A DNA stretch of 64,000 nucleotides, from NCBI GenBank assembly GCA_016213785.1, contig JACQZQ010000058.1, positions 1 to 64,000 of the forward strand, written 5' to 3'. Shown piece by piece: positions 43,726-54,785 of the stretch. Source of the DNA: Acidobacteriota bacterium. Lineage in GTDB: Bacteria > Acidobacteriota > Blastocatellia > Chloracidobacteriales > JADJPF01. Position numbers and translations under genes: made by a program. The notes under the pieces are model-generated. The model was not told the DNA's origin, made no database searches, and saw only the letters and a list, made by a program, of their open reading frames with translations. The stretch's first letter is position 1; every line of letters starts with the position of its first letter.

Positions 43726-45783
43726 ATGCAAAATCTTTATATTAAGGCTAGTAAAAAACTTAGCCATAAGTTAAATAAATCTATAATCTTATTTTCTATT
43801 ATTTTAAGTGTTTTATTTACAACAATTATTTTACCAAATATAGAGGGAAGAAATCTTATTTCTACTCAAGATGGTGAGCAAATGAAACGTCTTGGCCGTG
43901 TACGTGCTCCAGAACTTGAAGGGGGAAAAGGCTGGTTAAATACCGATAGACCTTTGAAAATGGCAGAACTAAGAGGAAAAATAGTTTTGCTCGATTTTTG
44001 GACTTTTTGCTGTATTAACTGTATTCATATAATCCCTGACCTTAAAAAATTAGAAGCTAAATATAATAAAGAACTAGTAGTTATTGGTGTTCATTCAGCA
44101 AAATTTAAGAATGAAAGAGAGTCGGATAATATCCGTCAAGCAATATTACGTTATGAAATTGAGCATCCTGTAGTTAATGACAGCGAATTTGAGATTTGGA
44201 GCCAATATGCTGCAAGAGCTTGGCCTACATTATGTTTAGTTGATCCAGATGGCTATATAACAAATGTCTATTCTGGGGAAGGTCATTATGAGGCATTAGA
44301 TAAAGAAATAGGCAAAATAGCAGAAGATTTTCGGGCTAAGGGCAAATTAAATGAAGAACCTTTACAAATTTTATTAGAGAAACATAAAACTCTCCCAGAC
44401 CTACTTTCTTTTCCAGGCAAAATACTTGCAGATGAAAAAGGGCAACGCCTTTTTATCAGTGACTCTAACCATAATCGCATAGTTATTACTACTCTTAGTG
44501 GTGAAACCATAGATGTAATTGGTAATGGACAAATAGGGCGCACAGATGGAGATTTTAAGGAATCGTCTTTTAATCATCCTCAAGGAATTTTTCTTGCCCC
44601 TGATGGAAACTTTCTTTATGTAGCCGATACAGAAAATCACTTAATCAGGAGAGTAGACTTAAAAAATAAACAAGTCCTAACCTTAGCAGGAACAGGTAAA
44701 CAGGCTATGAGGTTTAATGAGTTTGGGCCAGCCTACAAAGTTGCGCTTAATTCACCTTGGGATGTTGAACTAGTAGGAAATGCACTTCTTATTGCTATGG
44801 CAGGGCCTCATCAAATTTGGTTAATGGACTTAAAAACTAGTGAAATAGGCCCATTTGCAGGCTCAGGTCTAGAAGGTGGTGTTGATGCTGTACGTCATAG
44901 AGCCGCTCTTGCTCAACCCTCAGGCTTAGCTCTTAATGGAAAAACCCTTTATGTTGCTGATAGTGAAATTAGCTCAATTCGTGCCGTTGATATTGGTGAT
45001 AAGGGAGAAGTTTCTACTGTTGCAGGTAGTGGCGAGCTATTTGGATTTGGTGATCAAGATGGTAAAGGGTTAGATGTCCGTCTACAACATCCTTTAGGCG
45101 TAGAATTTGCCAATGGGCTACTTTATGTTGCTGATAGCTATAACCATAAAATCAAAGTGATAGACCCTAAGGATAATTCTTGTAAAACTTTTCTAGGTAT
45201 AGGAAAATCAGGAAAAGAAGATGGCAAAACTCCGTCTTTTTCAGAACCAAGTGGGTTGAGTTATGCTGCTGATAAACTCTATGTTGCTGATACTAATAAC
45301 CATGCAGTTAGAGTCATAGACTTAAAAACTAAAGAAGTTTCAACTCTAAAAATTACAGGCTTAACTGCTCCTGCTAGTAGAGAAGCAAAAGAAATATTAC
45401 CTAATAGAGAAGATGTAACAGTTGAGACACAAAAAGTTGCCCCAGGAAAAAATGAGCTAGTAATAGACTTAAAACTTCCTGTAGGTCAACACTTAAACCC
45501 AGAGTCTACACAAGTTTATCGTATAAAGAATACTGATAAAAATATCCAAATAGACGAATCTATGGGTAGTCTAAAAAATCCTAAATTACCTATTAAAATT
45601 CCTTTCAAAGTTGAACCAAATACACAAAAAACAATGGTTGAAGTTCAATTTACTTTTGCATATTGCCCAATTAATGATGCTAAAGGGGTTTGCAAGCTTA
45701 AATCTTTAGTTTGGCAAGTTCCAATAGAGTTTGATAAGAATGCTAAACAACAAATTGTAAGAGTTCGTCATGAAGTTAAGTAA
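43726..45783 (+). CDS. Thioredoxin-like/NHL-repeat protein (NHLRC2-like)
   Basis: 685 residues. An N-terminal membrane anchor or uncleaved signal (~res. 20-38) precedes a thioredoxin-like domain (~50-200) with FCCINCIHIIPDL, that is a CINC redox pair preceded by another Cys. Then come NHL beta-propeller repeats (for example SFNHPQGIFLAPDGNFLYVA and PLGVEFANGLLYVADSYN). A C-terminal beta domain (~560-685) resembles the DsbD-type N-terminal module. The architecture is that of NHLRC2. Probable extracytoplasmic redox function (inference). Confidence 0.88.
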   Translation: MQNLYIKASKKLSHKLNKSIILFSIILSVLFTTIILPNIEGRNLISTQDGEQMKRLGRVRAPELEGGKGWLNTDRPLKMAELRGKIVLLDFWTFCCINCIHIIPDLKKLEAKYNKELVVIGVHSAKFKNERESDNIRQAILRYEIEHPVVNDSEFEIWSQYAARAWPTLCLVDPDGYITNVYSGEGHYEALDKEIGKIAEDFRAKGKLNEEPLQILLEKHKTLPDLLSFPGKILADEKGQRLFISDSNHNRIVITTLSGETIDVIGNGQIGRTDGDFKESSFNHPQGIFLAPDGNFLYVADTENHLIRRVDLKNKQVLTLAGTGKQAMRFNEFGPAYKVALNSPWDVELVGNALLIAMAGPHQIWLMDLKTSEIGPFAGSGLEGGVDAVRHRAALAQPSGLALNGKTLYVADSEISSIRAVDIGDKGEVSTVAGSGELFGFGDQDGKGLDVRLQHPLGVEFANGLLYVADSYNHKIKVIDPKDNSCKTFLGIGKSGKEDGKTPSFSEPSGLSYAADKLYVADTNNHAVRVIDLKTKEVSTLKITGLTAPASREAKEILPNREDVTVETQKVAPGKNELVIDLKLPVGQHLNPESTQVYRIKNTDKNIQIDESMGSLKNPKLPIKIPFKVEPNTQKTMVEVQFTFAYCPINDAKGVCKLKSLVWQVPIEFDKNAKQQIVRVRHEVK

Positions 45784-46026
45784 ACCTTACTTGTTTGCTG
45801 ACTATATTTGTACTAATGTGTTTATCTTAAGCTTTTTAAGAAGACCATTAGACTAATTGTAAACTTGCTTGCTAAGCATTAAGCAAAGTCGTAAAAAATT
45901 TGTAAAGTGTTTTTATTTCTTTACTTACTAATAACAACTATGGTTGAATGCTGCTTTAGTTTTATTTCTCTTACATAAAATAGCTGAATTTTTAAAATAA
46001 GACAAAATTTTCACTTAGGAGACACT

Positions 46027-48522
46027 ATGGTTAATGACATTAAGCCAGAAACCTTAAAACTGTTTTACCATGGAATGGATGCTGCTGCGCTAGAAAGAGG
46101 CTTTCAAGAATACTTAGAGTTTTTTTTAGCTAAAGACCATTATACTGCTACCAAACAAGATCTCTATAATGCGCTTGCTTTAACTGTGCGTAATCGTTTA
46201 GTAGAAAGATGGATTCGTACTCAAGAAACCTATTATAAACAAGATGTTAAGCGGGTTTACTATCTGTCTTTAGAATTTTTGATGGGACGAGCATTAGGTA
46301 ATAGTTTAGTAAATTTAGGGTTGCTAGACGAATGTCATAAGGCTATGCATCAATTAGGTTATGACCTAGAACAAATCCGTGAGATTGAATGGGATGCAGG
46401 TCTGGGTAATGGAGGTTTAGGGCGCTTAGCTGCTTGTTTTTTAGATTCTTTAGCTACTCTAGAACTGCCTGGTTATGGCTATGGAATTCGTTATGAATAT
46501 GGAATTTTTAACCAAAGAATTGCAGAAGGCTATCAGGTAGAGTCTCCTGATAATTGGTTGCGTTATGGTAATACTTGGGAAATAGCACGCGCTGAGTATC
46601 TTTACCCAGTACATTTTTATGGTCGTGTACTTCAATATCGTGACCGTAATAACCATTTAGTTAATGAATGGTTGGAGACAGAAGAAGTTCTAGCAATGGC
46701 TTATGATACACCAATACCAGGTTATAACAATAATACTGTGAATACTTTAAGGCTTTGGTCAGCAAAAGCTTCACGTGAATTCGACTTTACTTATTTTAAT
46801 GAAGGCGACTACATGAAAGCTGTAGAAGCCAAAAATGAATCAGAAAATATTTCTAAAGTTCTTTACCCTAATGATAATGTTTTTGAAGGTAAAGAATTAA
46901 GGCTTAAACAAGAATATTTCTTTGTCTCTGCCACATTACAAGATATTGTGCGCCGTTACAAAAAGTCTCATAAGAGCTTTGATAAGTTTTCTGATAAAAA
47001 TGCAATTCAACTTAATGATACTCACCCAGCAATCGCAATCCCTGAACTTATGCGGATTTTAGTAGATGTCGAAGGCTTAGCTTGGGAAGAAGCTTGGGAT
47101 ATTACTGTAAAAACTTTTGCCTATACAAACCATACAGTTTTACCAGAAGCTTTAGAAAAATGGACAGTAGATTTATTTGGTTATCTTCTCCCACGCCACT
47201 TACAAATTATCTATGAGATTAACCATCGTTTCCTTAATGAAGTAAGATACCGTTATCCTAATGATGAAGCTAGATTTGTAAGAATGTCAATTGTTGAAGA
47301 AATACCAGAAAAACGTGTTCGTATGGCTAATTTAGCTATTGTTGGTAGTCATAGCATCAATGGTGTTGCAGCACTTCACTCAGAAATACTTAAGGATGAG
47401 CTTTTCCGAGATTTTTATCAAATGTACCCAGAACGCTTTAATAATAAGACTAATGGAATTACTCAACGTCGTTGGCTAAAGAAATGTAATCCCAAACTCT
47501 CTAATTTAATTAGTAGAGAAATAGGAGATGCTTGGACTACAGATCTTTATAAACTACAAGACCTAAAACCACTTGCTGAAAAGAGCACATTTAGAGAAGA
47601 ATGGCAAGCCGTTAAACACGCTAATAAAGAGCGTTTAGTAGATTTAATTAAGCGTGAAAATAATCTTCTTGTAGATCCAAGCTCAATATTTGATTGTCAA
47701 ATTAAGCGCCTGCATGAATATAAACGGCAACTTCTTAATGCTTTACATGTAATTACAGCCTATAACCGTATTAAAGATAACCCTAATAGGGAAATTGTTC
47801 CTAGAACTGTAATTATTGCTGGTAAGGCTGCCCCAGGCTATAAAATGGCAAAACTTATCATTAAGTTGATTAACTCTATAGCAGATGTTGTAAATAATGA
47901 TCCAGGAATTAGAGGGCTACTTAAATGTGTATTTTTAGCTAATTATAGAGTGTCTTTAGCAGAGAAAATTTTTCCTGCTTCAGATCTATCTGAGCAAATT
48001 TCTACAGCGGGCACAGAAGCATCTGGAACGGGTAATATGAAGTTTGCTCTTAATGGTGCTTTAACTATTGGTACTATGGACGGAGCAAATATAGAGATTC
48101 TTGAAGAAGTTGGAGAAGATAATATTTTTATATTTGGCCTAAAAACTCATGAAGTAAAAGAACTAAAGCCAAAATATAACCCTTATGATTATTATCGCGA
48201 AAATCAAGAACTTAAACGAGTTTTGGATATGATTAGAGATGGTTATTTTAGCCCACATCATAAAGATCTATTCCAACCCATTGTAGATTCTTTACTTAAG
48301 GATGGCGATAACTATATGCTTTTAGCTGATTATGCTTCTTATATTGATTGCCAAGAAAGGGTTAATAGCGCCTACTTAAATAAAGATCATTGGACAAAAA
48401 TGGCAATTTATAATGTTGCTGGTATGGGCAAATTCTCTAGTGATCGTACTATTAAGCAATATGCAGATGAAATTTGGGATGCTAAATCTGTTGCAATTGA
48501 TATGACTACCTGTGCTTTATAA
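46027..48522 (+). CDS. glgP: Glycogen/starch phosphorylase
   Basis: 831 residues, the normal family length. It releases glucose-1-phosphate from alpha-1,4-glucan. Conserved blocks are visible: [51 protein letters not shown], and the PLP-lysine region [20 protein letters not shown] with DGANIEI. TTAGGAG precedes the ATG. It is a single-gene unit ending in a strong terminator; no other glycogen genes are in the window. Confidence 0.96.
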   Translation: MVNDIKPETLKLFYHGMDAAALERGFQEYLEFFLAKDHYTATKQDLYNALALTVRNRLVERWIRTQETYYKQDVKRVYYLSLEFLMGRALGNSLVNLGLLDECHKAMHQLGYDLEQIREIEWDAGLGNGGLGRLAACFLDSLATLELPGYGYGIRYEYGIFNQRIAEGYQVESPDNWLRYGNTWEIARAEYLYPVHFYGRVLQYRDRNNHLVNEWLETEEVLAMAYDTPIPGYNNNTVNTLRLWSAKASREFDFTYFNEGDYMKAVEAKNESENISKVLYPNDNVFEGKELRLKQEYFFVSATLQDIVRRYKKSHKSFDKFSDKNAIQLNDTHPAIAIPELMRILVDVEGLAWEEAWDITVKTFAYTNHTVLPEALEKWTVDLFGYLLPRHLQIIYEINHRFLNEVRYRYPNDEARFVRMSIVEEIPEKRVRMANLAIVGSHSINGVAALHSEILKDELFRDFYQMYPERFNNKTNGITQRRWLKKCNPKLSNLISREIGDAWTTDLYKLQDLKPLAEKSTFREEWQAVKHANKERLVDLIKRENNLLVDPSSIFDCQIKRLHEYKRQLLNALHVITAYNRIKDNPNREIVPRTVIIAGKAAPGYKMAKLIIKLINSIADVVNNDPGIRGLLKCVFLANYRVSLAEKIFPASDLSEQISTAGTEASGTGNMKFALNGALTIGTMDGANIEILEEVGEDNIFIFGLKTHEVKELKPKYNPYDYYRENQELKRVLDMIRDGYFSPHHKDLFQPIVDSLLKDGDNYMLLADYASYIDCQERVNSAYLNKDHWTKMAIYNVAGMGKFSSDRTIKQYADEIWDAKSVAIDMTTCAL

Positions 48523-48533
48523 ATTATAACTTC

Positions 48534-48566
48534 AAACCCCAAGTACTTATAGCACTTGGGGTTTTT
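48534..48566 (+). terminator. Rho-independent terminator after glgP
   Basis: An 11-bp stem AAACCCCAAGT/ACTTGGGGTTT (48534-48544 with 48554-48564), then a T-run. Confidence 0.88.
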
Positions 48567-48672
48567 ATAGCAAAAATTTTTCCTATTCCTGCTTTAGTCT
48601 CTTTTCTTTCTGTTTTCATACCTGTATAAATACCTATAACCATAGATTTTAGTTCCAAGGGGTAAATAAAAA

Positions 48673-50619
48673 ATGACAGAAAAACAAATTGCTGCTTATG
48701 GCTCTTGGCTTTCACCTATTAGTTCTGAGCTAGTTGTTAGTGGTACTCTAAGAGTAAAAACACCTGTTTATGATGATGGAAACCTTTATTGGAATGAACT
48801 ACGGCCTAATGAGGGTGGTCGAAATGTAATTGTAAAAATGCTAAGTACTGGAGAGACTCTTGATATTACTCTATCTCCTTTTAATGCAAGAACTAGAGTT
48901 CATGAATATGGTGGAGGAGAATTTTTAGTAGCTAATAGCATAGTCTATTTTTCTAATTTTTCTGACCAAAGAATTTATAAAATAGACACAAATACTCTGG
49001 ATTTGTCTCCGAAGGCTATTACTAACGAAGGCTCTTTTTATTATGCAGATTATGCTTTTGATAAAGAACGCAATAGACTTATTTCTATAAGAGAAGACCA
49101 TACAAATAATAACCAAGAAGCCATTAATTCAATAGTTGCAATAGATATAACTCAAGAAAATACAGGAGTTGTTTTAGTTTCTGGCAATGATTTTTATTCA
49201 TCCCCACGAATTAGCCCTGATGGGACTAAGCTTTCCTGGCTTACTTGGCACCATCCTAATATGCCTTGGGATTCAACAGAACTTTGGATAGGTGAGTTTG
49301 ATAGTAATGGCTTAATAAAAAACTCTAAGCAAGTTGCTGGAGGTAAAAACATATCAATCTTTCAACCTGAATGGTCTAGCGATGGAATTCTTTATTTTAT
49401 CTCTGACCAAAATGGTTGGTGGAACCTCTATTCTTTAGAACAAGATAAAATTACATCTCTTTATGAAAAAACTGTAGATTTTGGTCTTCCTCAATGGGTT
49501 TTTGGAATGCGTACATATGATTTTATGTCTGATAAGGAAATTATTTGTAGCTATACAGAAAAAGGTGTTTTTTATTTGGCTAGCCTTGATGTTAAGACAA
49601 AAACATTAAAAAACTTAGATACTTCTTACACAGAAATTTCTGATATAAGAGTAGCTAAAGGAAAAGCTTTTTTTGTTGGAGGCTCTCCAACTAAATTAAG
49701 AGAAATTGTCCAACTAGATTTGTCTAGTTATGAATATAAAGCTCTTCGTCAAACTAGCGGGCTAAATATTGACACAGAATATTTATCTATTCCTGAGACT
49801 ATTGAGTTTCCTACAGAAAATAACTTAATGGCATATGCTTTTTACTATCCACCTAAAAACCGTGACTATTATGCAAGTAGCAATGAGTACCCACCATTAC
49901 TAGTAAAAAGTCATGGCGGGCCAACCGCAGCAACTTCTTCTGTTTTGAGCCTAACCATTCAATATTGGACAAGCCGAGGTTTTGCTGTTTTAGATGTAAA
50001 CTACGGTGGCAGCGCAGGCTATGGTCGTGCTTATCGGGAAAGACTTAATAATAATTGGGGAATTGTTGATGTTGATGATTGTGTTAATGGTGCAAAATAT
50101 TTAGTCTCTCAAAATAAAGCAGATAAAAACCGCTTAGCTATAGATGGTGGTAGTGCTGGGGGCTACACTACACTTTGTGTTTTAACTTTTCGTGATTATT
50201 TTCAAGCAGGCGCTAGCTACTATGGAGTAAGTGACTTGAATGCTTTAGCTGAAGATACACATAAATTTGAGTCTCGTTACTTAGATAATTTAATTGGCCC
50301 CTATCCTAAGCGTAAAGACCTTTATGATGAACGCTCGCCTATTAACCATGTAGAAGGACTTTCTTGTCCAGTAATTTTATTCCAAGGCTTAGAAGATAAA
50401 GTAGTTCCTCCAAACCAAGCGGAAAAAATGCTAGAAGCCTTACGTAGTAAAAAAATTCCGGTTGCTTATGTACCTTTTGAGGGTGAACAACATGGGTTTC
50501 GACGAGCAGAAAATATTAAACGATCTCTTGAAGCAGAGTTTTATTTTTATTCACAGATTTTTAAGTTTCCTATCGTGGATAAAATTGAGCCAGTAGAAAT
50601 AGAAAATCTTAACTCATAA
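48673..50619 (+). CDS. S9-family prolyl oligopeptidase / acylaminoacyl-peptidase
   Basis: 648 residues. A beta-propeller-like N-terminal part (~1-370) and an alpha/beta hydrolase C-terminal part. The catalytic Ser is in DGGSAGGYTTL, the Asp in GLEDKVVPPNQ, and the His in EGEQHGFRR. The GxSxGG motif is typical of the S9C branch. No signal peptide, so cytoplasmic; it cleaves short peptides. AAGGGG lies about eleven bases before the ATG. It converges on the coiled-coil gene. Confidence 0.92.
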   Translation: MTEKQIAAYGSWLSPISSELVVSGTLRVKTPVYDDGNLYWNELRPNEGGRNVIVKMLSTGETLDITLSPFNARTRVHEYGGGEFLVANSIVYFSNFSDQRIYKIDTNTLDLSPKAITNEGSFYYADYAFDKERNRLISIREDHTNNNQEAINSIVAIDITQENTGVVLVSGNDFYSSPRISPDGTKLSWLTWHHPNMPWDSTELWIGEFDSNGLIKNSKQVAGGKNISIFQPEWSSDGILYFISDQNGWWNLYSLEQDKITSLYEKTVDFGLPQWVFGMRTYDFMSDKEIICSYTEKGVFYLASLDVKTKTLKNLDTSYTEISDIRVAKGKAFFVGGSPTKLREIVQLDLSSYEYKALRQTSGLNIDTEYLSIPETIEFPTENNLMAYAFYYPPKNRDYYASSNEYPPLLVKSHGGPTAATSSVLSLTIQYWTSRGFAVLDVNYGGSAGYGRAYRERLNNNWGIVDVDDCVNGAKYLVSQNKADKNRLAIDGGSAGGYTTLCVLTFRDYFQAGASYYGVSDLNALAEDTHKFESRYLDNLIGPYPKRKDLYDERSPINHVEGLSCPVILFQGLEDKVVPPNQAEKMLEALRSKKIPVAYVPFEGEQHGFRRAENIKRSLEAEFYFYSQIFKFPIVDKIEPVEIENLNS

Positions 50620-50750
50620 AACCAGTAAAGGTTTTCTATTCTGTTTCTTAAAATTCCAGATAAACAAACCTGTTACTAAAATAATGGAAAAATTATGGTT
50701 AAAGATGATAATGGATTTTTGTGCTAGTAATATTACTAAGGTTGCATAGA

Positions 50751-51179
50751 TTAGCTAGCTTTTCTTTTTAACCTATCGATTTCAATATCTTGATAGCGTT
50801 CTCTTACCTGTATTTCAGTGATCGCGCTTTGGGTAGTTTCACGGTTAGCTCTAAATTCATTGTGATGATTATTTATTTTGTCGCCTATATCCATTAAATC
50901 AAGCCTTAGATTGACTCCCATATCAAGGGTTTTGGTAAAATTAGTATCAATTTTTTCCTCCAACCTAGCTTGGTTTTCCTCCAACCTAGCTTGGTTTTCC
51001 TCTAACTTAGCTTGGCTAGCTTCTAACCTAGCTTGGCTAGCTTCTAACCTAGCTTGGCTAGCTTCTAACTTAGCTTGGCTAGCTTCTAACTTAGCTTGGC
51101 TAGCTTCTAACCTAGCTTGGCCTTTTTCTAGGTTGGTTATTTTATTTAGCAGTAATTGAAACATTTCTTCTACAGTCAT
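50751..51179 (-). CDS. Heptad-repeat coiled-coil protein
   Basis: 142 residues. Residues ~21-76 are eight nearly identical heptads (QARLEAS, QAKLEAS, QARLEEN), giving an ideal coiled coil with Leu at one heptad position. The N-terminal part (MTVEEMFQLLLNKITNLEKG) and the C-terminal part (~77-142) are also helical and hydrophilic. No signal peptide. Such proteins usually self-associate or link to other complexes. The heptads come from a 21-bp DNA tandem repeat, so length may vary between strains. Confidence 0.72.
   Translation of the reverse strand: MTVEEMFQLLLNKITNLEKGQARLEASQAKLEASQAKLEASQARLEASQARLEASQAKLEENQARLEENQARLEEKIDTNFTKTLDMGVNLRLDLMDIGDKINNHHNEFRANRETTQSAITEIQVRERYQDIEIDRLKRKAS
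50952..51119. repeat. Coding tandem repeat, 21-bp unit x 8
   Basis: Eight in-frame copies of a 21-bp unit with few substitutions, encoding the heptads of the coiled-coil protein. Copy-number change would keep the reading frame. Confidence 0.9.
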
Positions 51180-51254
51180 AAGTTTATCCCTTTAGAACAG
51201 ATAATAAGTTTGTGCCAGATTATAGCATGACCAATATCAGATTAAGCTAAACAA

Positions 51255-51296
51255 AACTCATAACCCAATAATCTATCCTAGAGTTATAAGTTTTTT
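51255..51296. terminator. Bidirectional terminator
   Basis: AACTCATAAC (51255-51264) pairs with GTTATAAGTT (51283-51292) with one G-U. T-runs flank it in both directions. It serves the minus-strand gene ending at 51310. Confidence 0.55.
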
Positions 51297-51309
51297 AGCT
51301 ATTTCTTAA

Positions 51310-51720
51310 TTATTTTTTCTTAGGGTTTTTATCTATTTCTATTTCTTTCATCTTTTCCCAAGTTAAGGGAATATTTTTTAAGTTAGCTTTAGGCCAAGTG
51401 CTAGGAATAGGTTTAAGACTAGAATTATTGCTATCTTGAATACTAGGAATAATGAATTGTTTTTTAGGAGGGTCAAATAGAACATTAGCCTTAAAAGGGC
51501 TGCTATCTTTTACACTTAAGCCATATTTTTCTTTTTGTGGTGCAAGCATTCTATTTAAGAACTCATCTTTAGGAGATTTGGAAGGTGGGTTTTGGCTATA
51601 AACAGGCACTCTATAGTAATTGTTTTCAACAGATAACACAGTTGGAATAGTTGGATCTTCTATTTTGCAAGGTTCTTGGGGTAGAGACAAAACCATTGCT
51701 AGCATTAGAGTAGAAAGCAT
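51310..51720 (-). CDS. Small exported proline-rich protein
   Basis: 136 residues. The N-terminus MLSTLMLAMVLSLPQE is hydrophobic and signal-like though short, so export is likely but not certain. The rest is Pro, Lys and Ser-rich and probably disordered, with repeated charged KSPKDE-like words. I recognise no family. It lies downstream of hpnH on the same strand with a 92-base gap, and may share its transcript. Confidence 0.6.
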   Translation of the reverse strand: MLSTLMLAMVLSLPQEPCKIEDPTIPTVLSVENNYYRVPVYSQNPPSKSPKDEFLNRMLAPQKEKYGLSVKDSSPFKANVLFDPPKKQFIIPSIQDSNNSSLKPIPSTWPKANLKNIPLTWEKMKEIEIDKNPKKK

Positions 51721-51812
51721 ATTTTTTACCTCTAGTTATGCTAAAAATTTGTGGGCTATTTAATATATTTTACTTAAAATAAATTAAAAATAAATTAAAA
51801 ACTAAACTACTT

Positions 51813-52832
51813 TTAACCTTTTAAACTGCGCAAGGAAACAAGCATATTCTTAAAATTTGCTGTTGCATCAATTACCGCTGTAGGCTCATAGCCACAATGC
51901 ACCATACAATCAGCACATTTAGGGTTTTTGCTCTTACGACCGTATTTTGTCCAGTCTGTATCATTAAGTAGCTCTTTAAAAGTCTTTACATACCCTTCAT
52001 TAAGTAAATAACAAGGCTTTTGCCATCCAAACACGTTATAATTAGGGTTTCCCCAAGGGGTGCATTCATAATCACGATCCCCTGTTAGGAAATCAATAAA
52101 AAATGAAGAATGATTAAATTGCCAACGCTTACCACGTTTGGTAGCAATGGGTGCAAATATTTCTCTAAATAAAGCTTTTGTTTGTTCACGTTTAAGAAAA
52201 TGATCTTGATCTGGTGCTAGAGCATAGCTATAACCAGGTGAGATCATCATTCCATCAATTCCTAGATCTGCTAGAAAATCAAACATTTCATGTAAATGTT
52301 CTGGTATCTCACCATCAAAAACCGTAGTGTTTGTAGTAACACGAAACCCTGCTGCTTTAGCAGTCTTAATAGCTTTAACTGCATCATCAAAGACACCTTC
52401 ACGACAAACTAACTTATCATGACGGTCTTTCATTCCATCCAAATGAACGCTAAATGTAAGATAAGGTGATGGTTGAAACTTATGTAAATGACGCTCTAAA
52501 AGTAGTGCATTTGTACAAAGATAAACAAATTTTTTCATCTTTACCAAACCAGCAGTAATTTCATCAATTTTAGGGTGAATTAAAGGCTCACCTCCAGCAA
52601 GGGTTACTACTGGCGCACCACATTCTTCTACAACACGAAAACATTCTTCAGGGGATAGGTTTTTACGTAAGATTTCTTCAGGATATTGAATTTTACCACA
52701 GCCTGCACAAGCTAGATTACAGCGAAAAAGCGGTTCTAACATTAAAACCAAAGGATATTTCTTTTCTCCTAATAGCCTTTTTTTCATTACATAAGCGCCA
52801 ACCTTAACTGCTTGGCGTAGTGATATGCCCAT
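51813..52832 (-). CDS. hpnH: Radical SAM adenosyl-hopene synthase HpnH
   Basis: 339 residues. The radical-SAM Cys motif lies in [12 protein letters not shown] (Cx3Cx2C) near residue 38. Diagnostic HpnH segments follow: [54 protein letters not shown] and [14 protein letters not shown]. HpnH joins 5'-deoxyadenosine to diploptene, the first committed step of C35 hopanoid synthesis. No squalene-hopene cyclase or other hpn gene lies in the window. It is divergent from the ATP-grasp ligase gene. Confidence 0.93.
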   Translation of the reverse strand: MGISLRQAVKVGAYVMKKRLLGEKKYPLVLMLEPLFRCNLACAGCGKIQYPEEILRKNLSPEECFRVVEECGAPVVTLAGGEPLIHPKIDEITAGLVKMKKFVYLCTNALLLERHLHKFQPSPYLTFSVHLDGMKDRHDKLVCREGVFDDAVKAIKTAKAAGFRVTTNTTVFDGEIPEHLHEMFDFLADLGIDGMMISPGYSYALAPDQDHFLKREQTKALFREIFAPIATKRGKRWQFNHSSFFIDFLTGDRDYECTPWGNPNYNVFGWQKPCYLLNEGYVKTFKELLNDTDWTKYGRKSKNPKCADCMVHCGYEPTAVIDATANFKNMLVSLRSLKG

Positions 52833-53114
52833 AAGAAAACCTCACAGATTTTTATAACTTAGATTTAATAACTTAGAAGAATTTATCTTTTATAGACCAG
52901 AAAGGCAATTTAACATAAAAGTAAAGATTTGGTGAAGAAGCCTGTGCGATTTTCCCCATAAGTGAGTAAAATTGCTCAAGGTAAGAAAAACTTTATTAAT
53001 AAATTTTCATGTAGATAAACTATTTCTTTATAAACGTCTCTAGTTTAGAATACCGAAGAATCATTTTTCCTTACAGCTTTAGCCACAAAATCTCATAAAT
53101 TTACTGGAGCAACT

Positions 53115-54716
53115 ATGCCAAATACTCTAGTCGAAACTCCTACTAATCTTTTTCCTATTCCAGGTTCTCCCGAAGAAATAATAGCTTTTAAACGCTTACA
53201 AGAAAAAATGCCAATTCTTTTTGATAAAGTAGCTAATAATAGATTAGCAGAACATACTAGTGTAATAGTCCCTTCTATGACTTTGCATACAGAGGAGTTA
53301 TTAAAACTTAAAGGAGCTTCATTTTACGAAGAGCGCTTGTTATATTTATTAATGCTACTTCGTAGACCAAGAACACGTTTAGTTTTTATTACCTCTCAAC
53401 GTATTCACCCTTCAGTAATAGACTACTATTTGCATTTACTTACAGGTGTTCCAGCAGGGCATGCCCGCCGTCGTTTAGTACTAATAGAAACTAGTGATGG
53501 TTCTAATACTCCTCTTACACAAAAACTTCTAGATCGCCCAATACTTATGGAACGCATACGTCGCGCTATTGGCGATAGAGAAAATGCTCACTTAGTTTGT
53601 TTTAATACTACTCCTATAGAACGTACTCTAGCTGTGCAATTAGGTATTCCTCTTTATGGCCTTGACCCAGATCTATTATATTTAGGGACTAAGAGCGGTT
53701 GTCGTCAAATCTTTCGTGAAGCAGGTATTCCGATGCCAGCAGGTAGAGAGAATCTAACTACTCAAGATGATATAGCTGCGGCCTTAATGGATCTTTGGGA
53801 GGAACGGCCTCAAATGCGTAAAGCCGTAGTAAAACTCAATGATGGTTTTTCTGGTGAAGGTAATGCTATTTTTCGTTTTGAGCCTCTAAAAAAATTACAA
53901 TCTGCCCCTCGTGATGTTCTTAAGGCCGCTATTTCTGCTTGTTTAGAAAAAACCCTAGAATATGTTGCCCCAACGGAGACTTGGCAAAATTTTGCTGCTA
54001 AGTTTTTAATTATGGGAGGTATTTGTGAGGAATTTGTTGAGGGCGAAGTAAAACAATCTCCTAGTGTGCAGTGTAGGGTTAATGCTATTGGAGAGCCTCA
54101 GGTAATTTCTACTCACGATCAACTATTAGGAGGGCTTTCTGGACAAGTTTACTTAGGTTGTACTTTTCCAGCAAATCCAAGCTATCGAGCAAAGATTCAA
54201 GATTATGGTGAAAAAATAGCCTCAATTCTTGCTAGCAAAGGAGTTATAGGCCGTTTTGCTGTTGACTTTGTTCTAGTTCAAAAAGAAGATGATTGGGATT
54301 ATTACGCAATAGAAATAAATTTACGTAAAGGTGGAACTACACACCCATTTCTAATGATGAAGTTTTTAACTGATGGAGGTTATGATCCTGCTACAGGGCT
54401 TTTTGTTACTTCAAGCGGTCGTCCTAAATACTATTTAGCTTCTGATAATCTTAGCTCACCTCACTATCGTGGTATTACTCCTGATGAGCTAATTGATATT
54501 GCAGTTTATAATAATTTGCACTTCCATTCTGCAACAGAACGGGGTGTGGTTTTCCATTTAATTGGGGCAATGAGCCAATTTGGTAAAGTTGGAGTTACTT
54601 GTATAGGTAATTCCCCAGAAGATGCTCAAGACCTTTACCAGAGTATCTTAAAAGTGCTTGATGAGGAATTAAAAGAACGTAAATGGCAAGATAGGTTAAA
54701 CTATTCTGCAATTTAG
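53115..54716 (+). CDS. ATP-grasp peptide ligase, PGM1-related
   Basis: 533 residues. The blocks IVPSMTLHTEELLKLKGASF, YEERLLYLLMLLRRPRTRL, TSQRIHPSVIDYYLHLLTGV, LGTKSGCRQIFREAGIP, VVKLNDGFSGEGNA and EINLRKGGTTHPF match the ligase family typified by pheganomycin PGM1, which joins carboxylates to peptide amines using ATP. The C-terminal ~100 residues fit the PGM1 C-terminal domain. It starts behind TGGAG. An epimerase gene follows after 69 bases. The substrates here are unknown. Confidence 0.85.
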   Translation: MPNTLVETPTNLFPIPGSPEEIIAFKRLQEKMPILFDKVANNRLAEHTSVIVPSMTLHTEELLKLKGASFYEERLLYLLMLLRRPRTRLVFITSQRIHPSVIDYYLHLLTGVPAGHARRRLVLIETSDGSNTPLTQKLLDRPILMERIRRAIGDRENAHLVCFNTTPIERTLAVQLGIPLYGLDPDLLYLGTKSGCRQIFREAGIPMPAGRENLTTQDDIAAALMDLWEERPQMRKAVVKLNDGFSGEGNAIFRFEPLKKLQSAPRDVLKAAISACLEKTLEYVAPTETWQNFAAKFLIMGGICEEFVEGEVKQSPSVQCRVNAIGEPQVISTHDQLLGGLSGQVYLGCTFPANPSYRAKIQDYGEKIASILASKGVIGRFAVDFVLVQKEDDWDYYAIEINLRKGGTTHPFLMMKFLTDGGYDPATGLFVTSSGRPKYYLASDNLSSPHYRGITPDELIDIAVYNNLHFHSATERGVVFHLIGAMSQFGKVGVTCIGNSPEDAQDLYQSILKVLDEELKERKWQDRLNYSAI

Positions 54717-54730
54717 GTTTAATAATATTA

Positions 54731-54754
54731 GGGATAGAGCCAGGACTCTATCCC
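54731..54754 (+). other. Intra-operon hairpin
   Basis: GGGATAGAG (54731-54739) pairs with CTCTATCCC (54746-54754), loop CCAGGA, between the ligase and epimerase genes. There is no T-run, so it may act as a weak terminator or an mRNA-processing or stability element. Confidence 0.6.
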
Positions 54755-54785
54755 AGTAAATAAAAAATTCTGGAGATAGATATTA

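Noticed and set aside
50952-51119. CRISPR-like array
   Set aside because: The repeats are contiguous, in frame and have no spacers.
50878-51159. 93-residue plus-strand repeat ORF (WLASNLA repeats)
   Set aside because: It is the antisense shadow of the heptad-repeat coiled-coil gene; its periodicity is inherited from the 21-bp DNA repeat.
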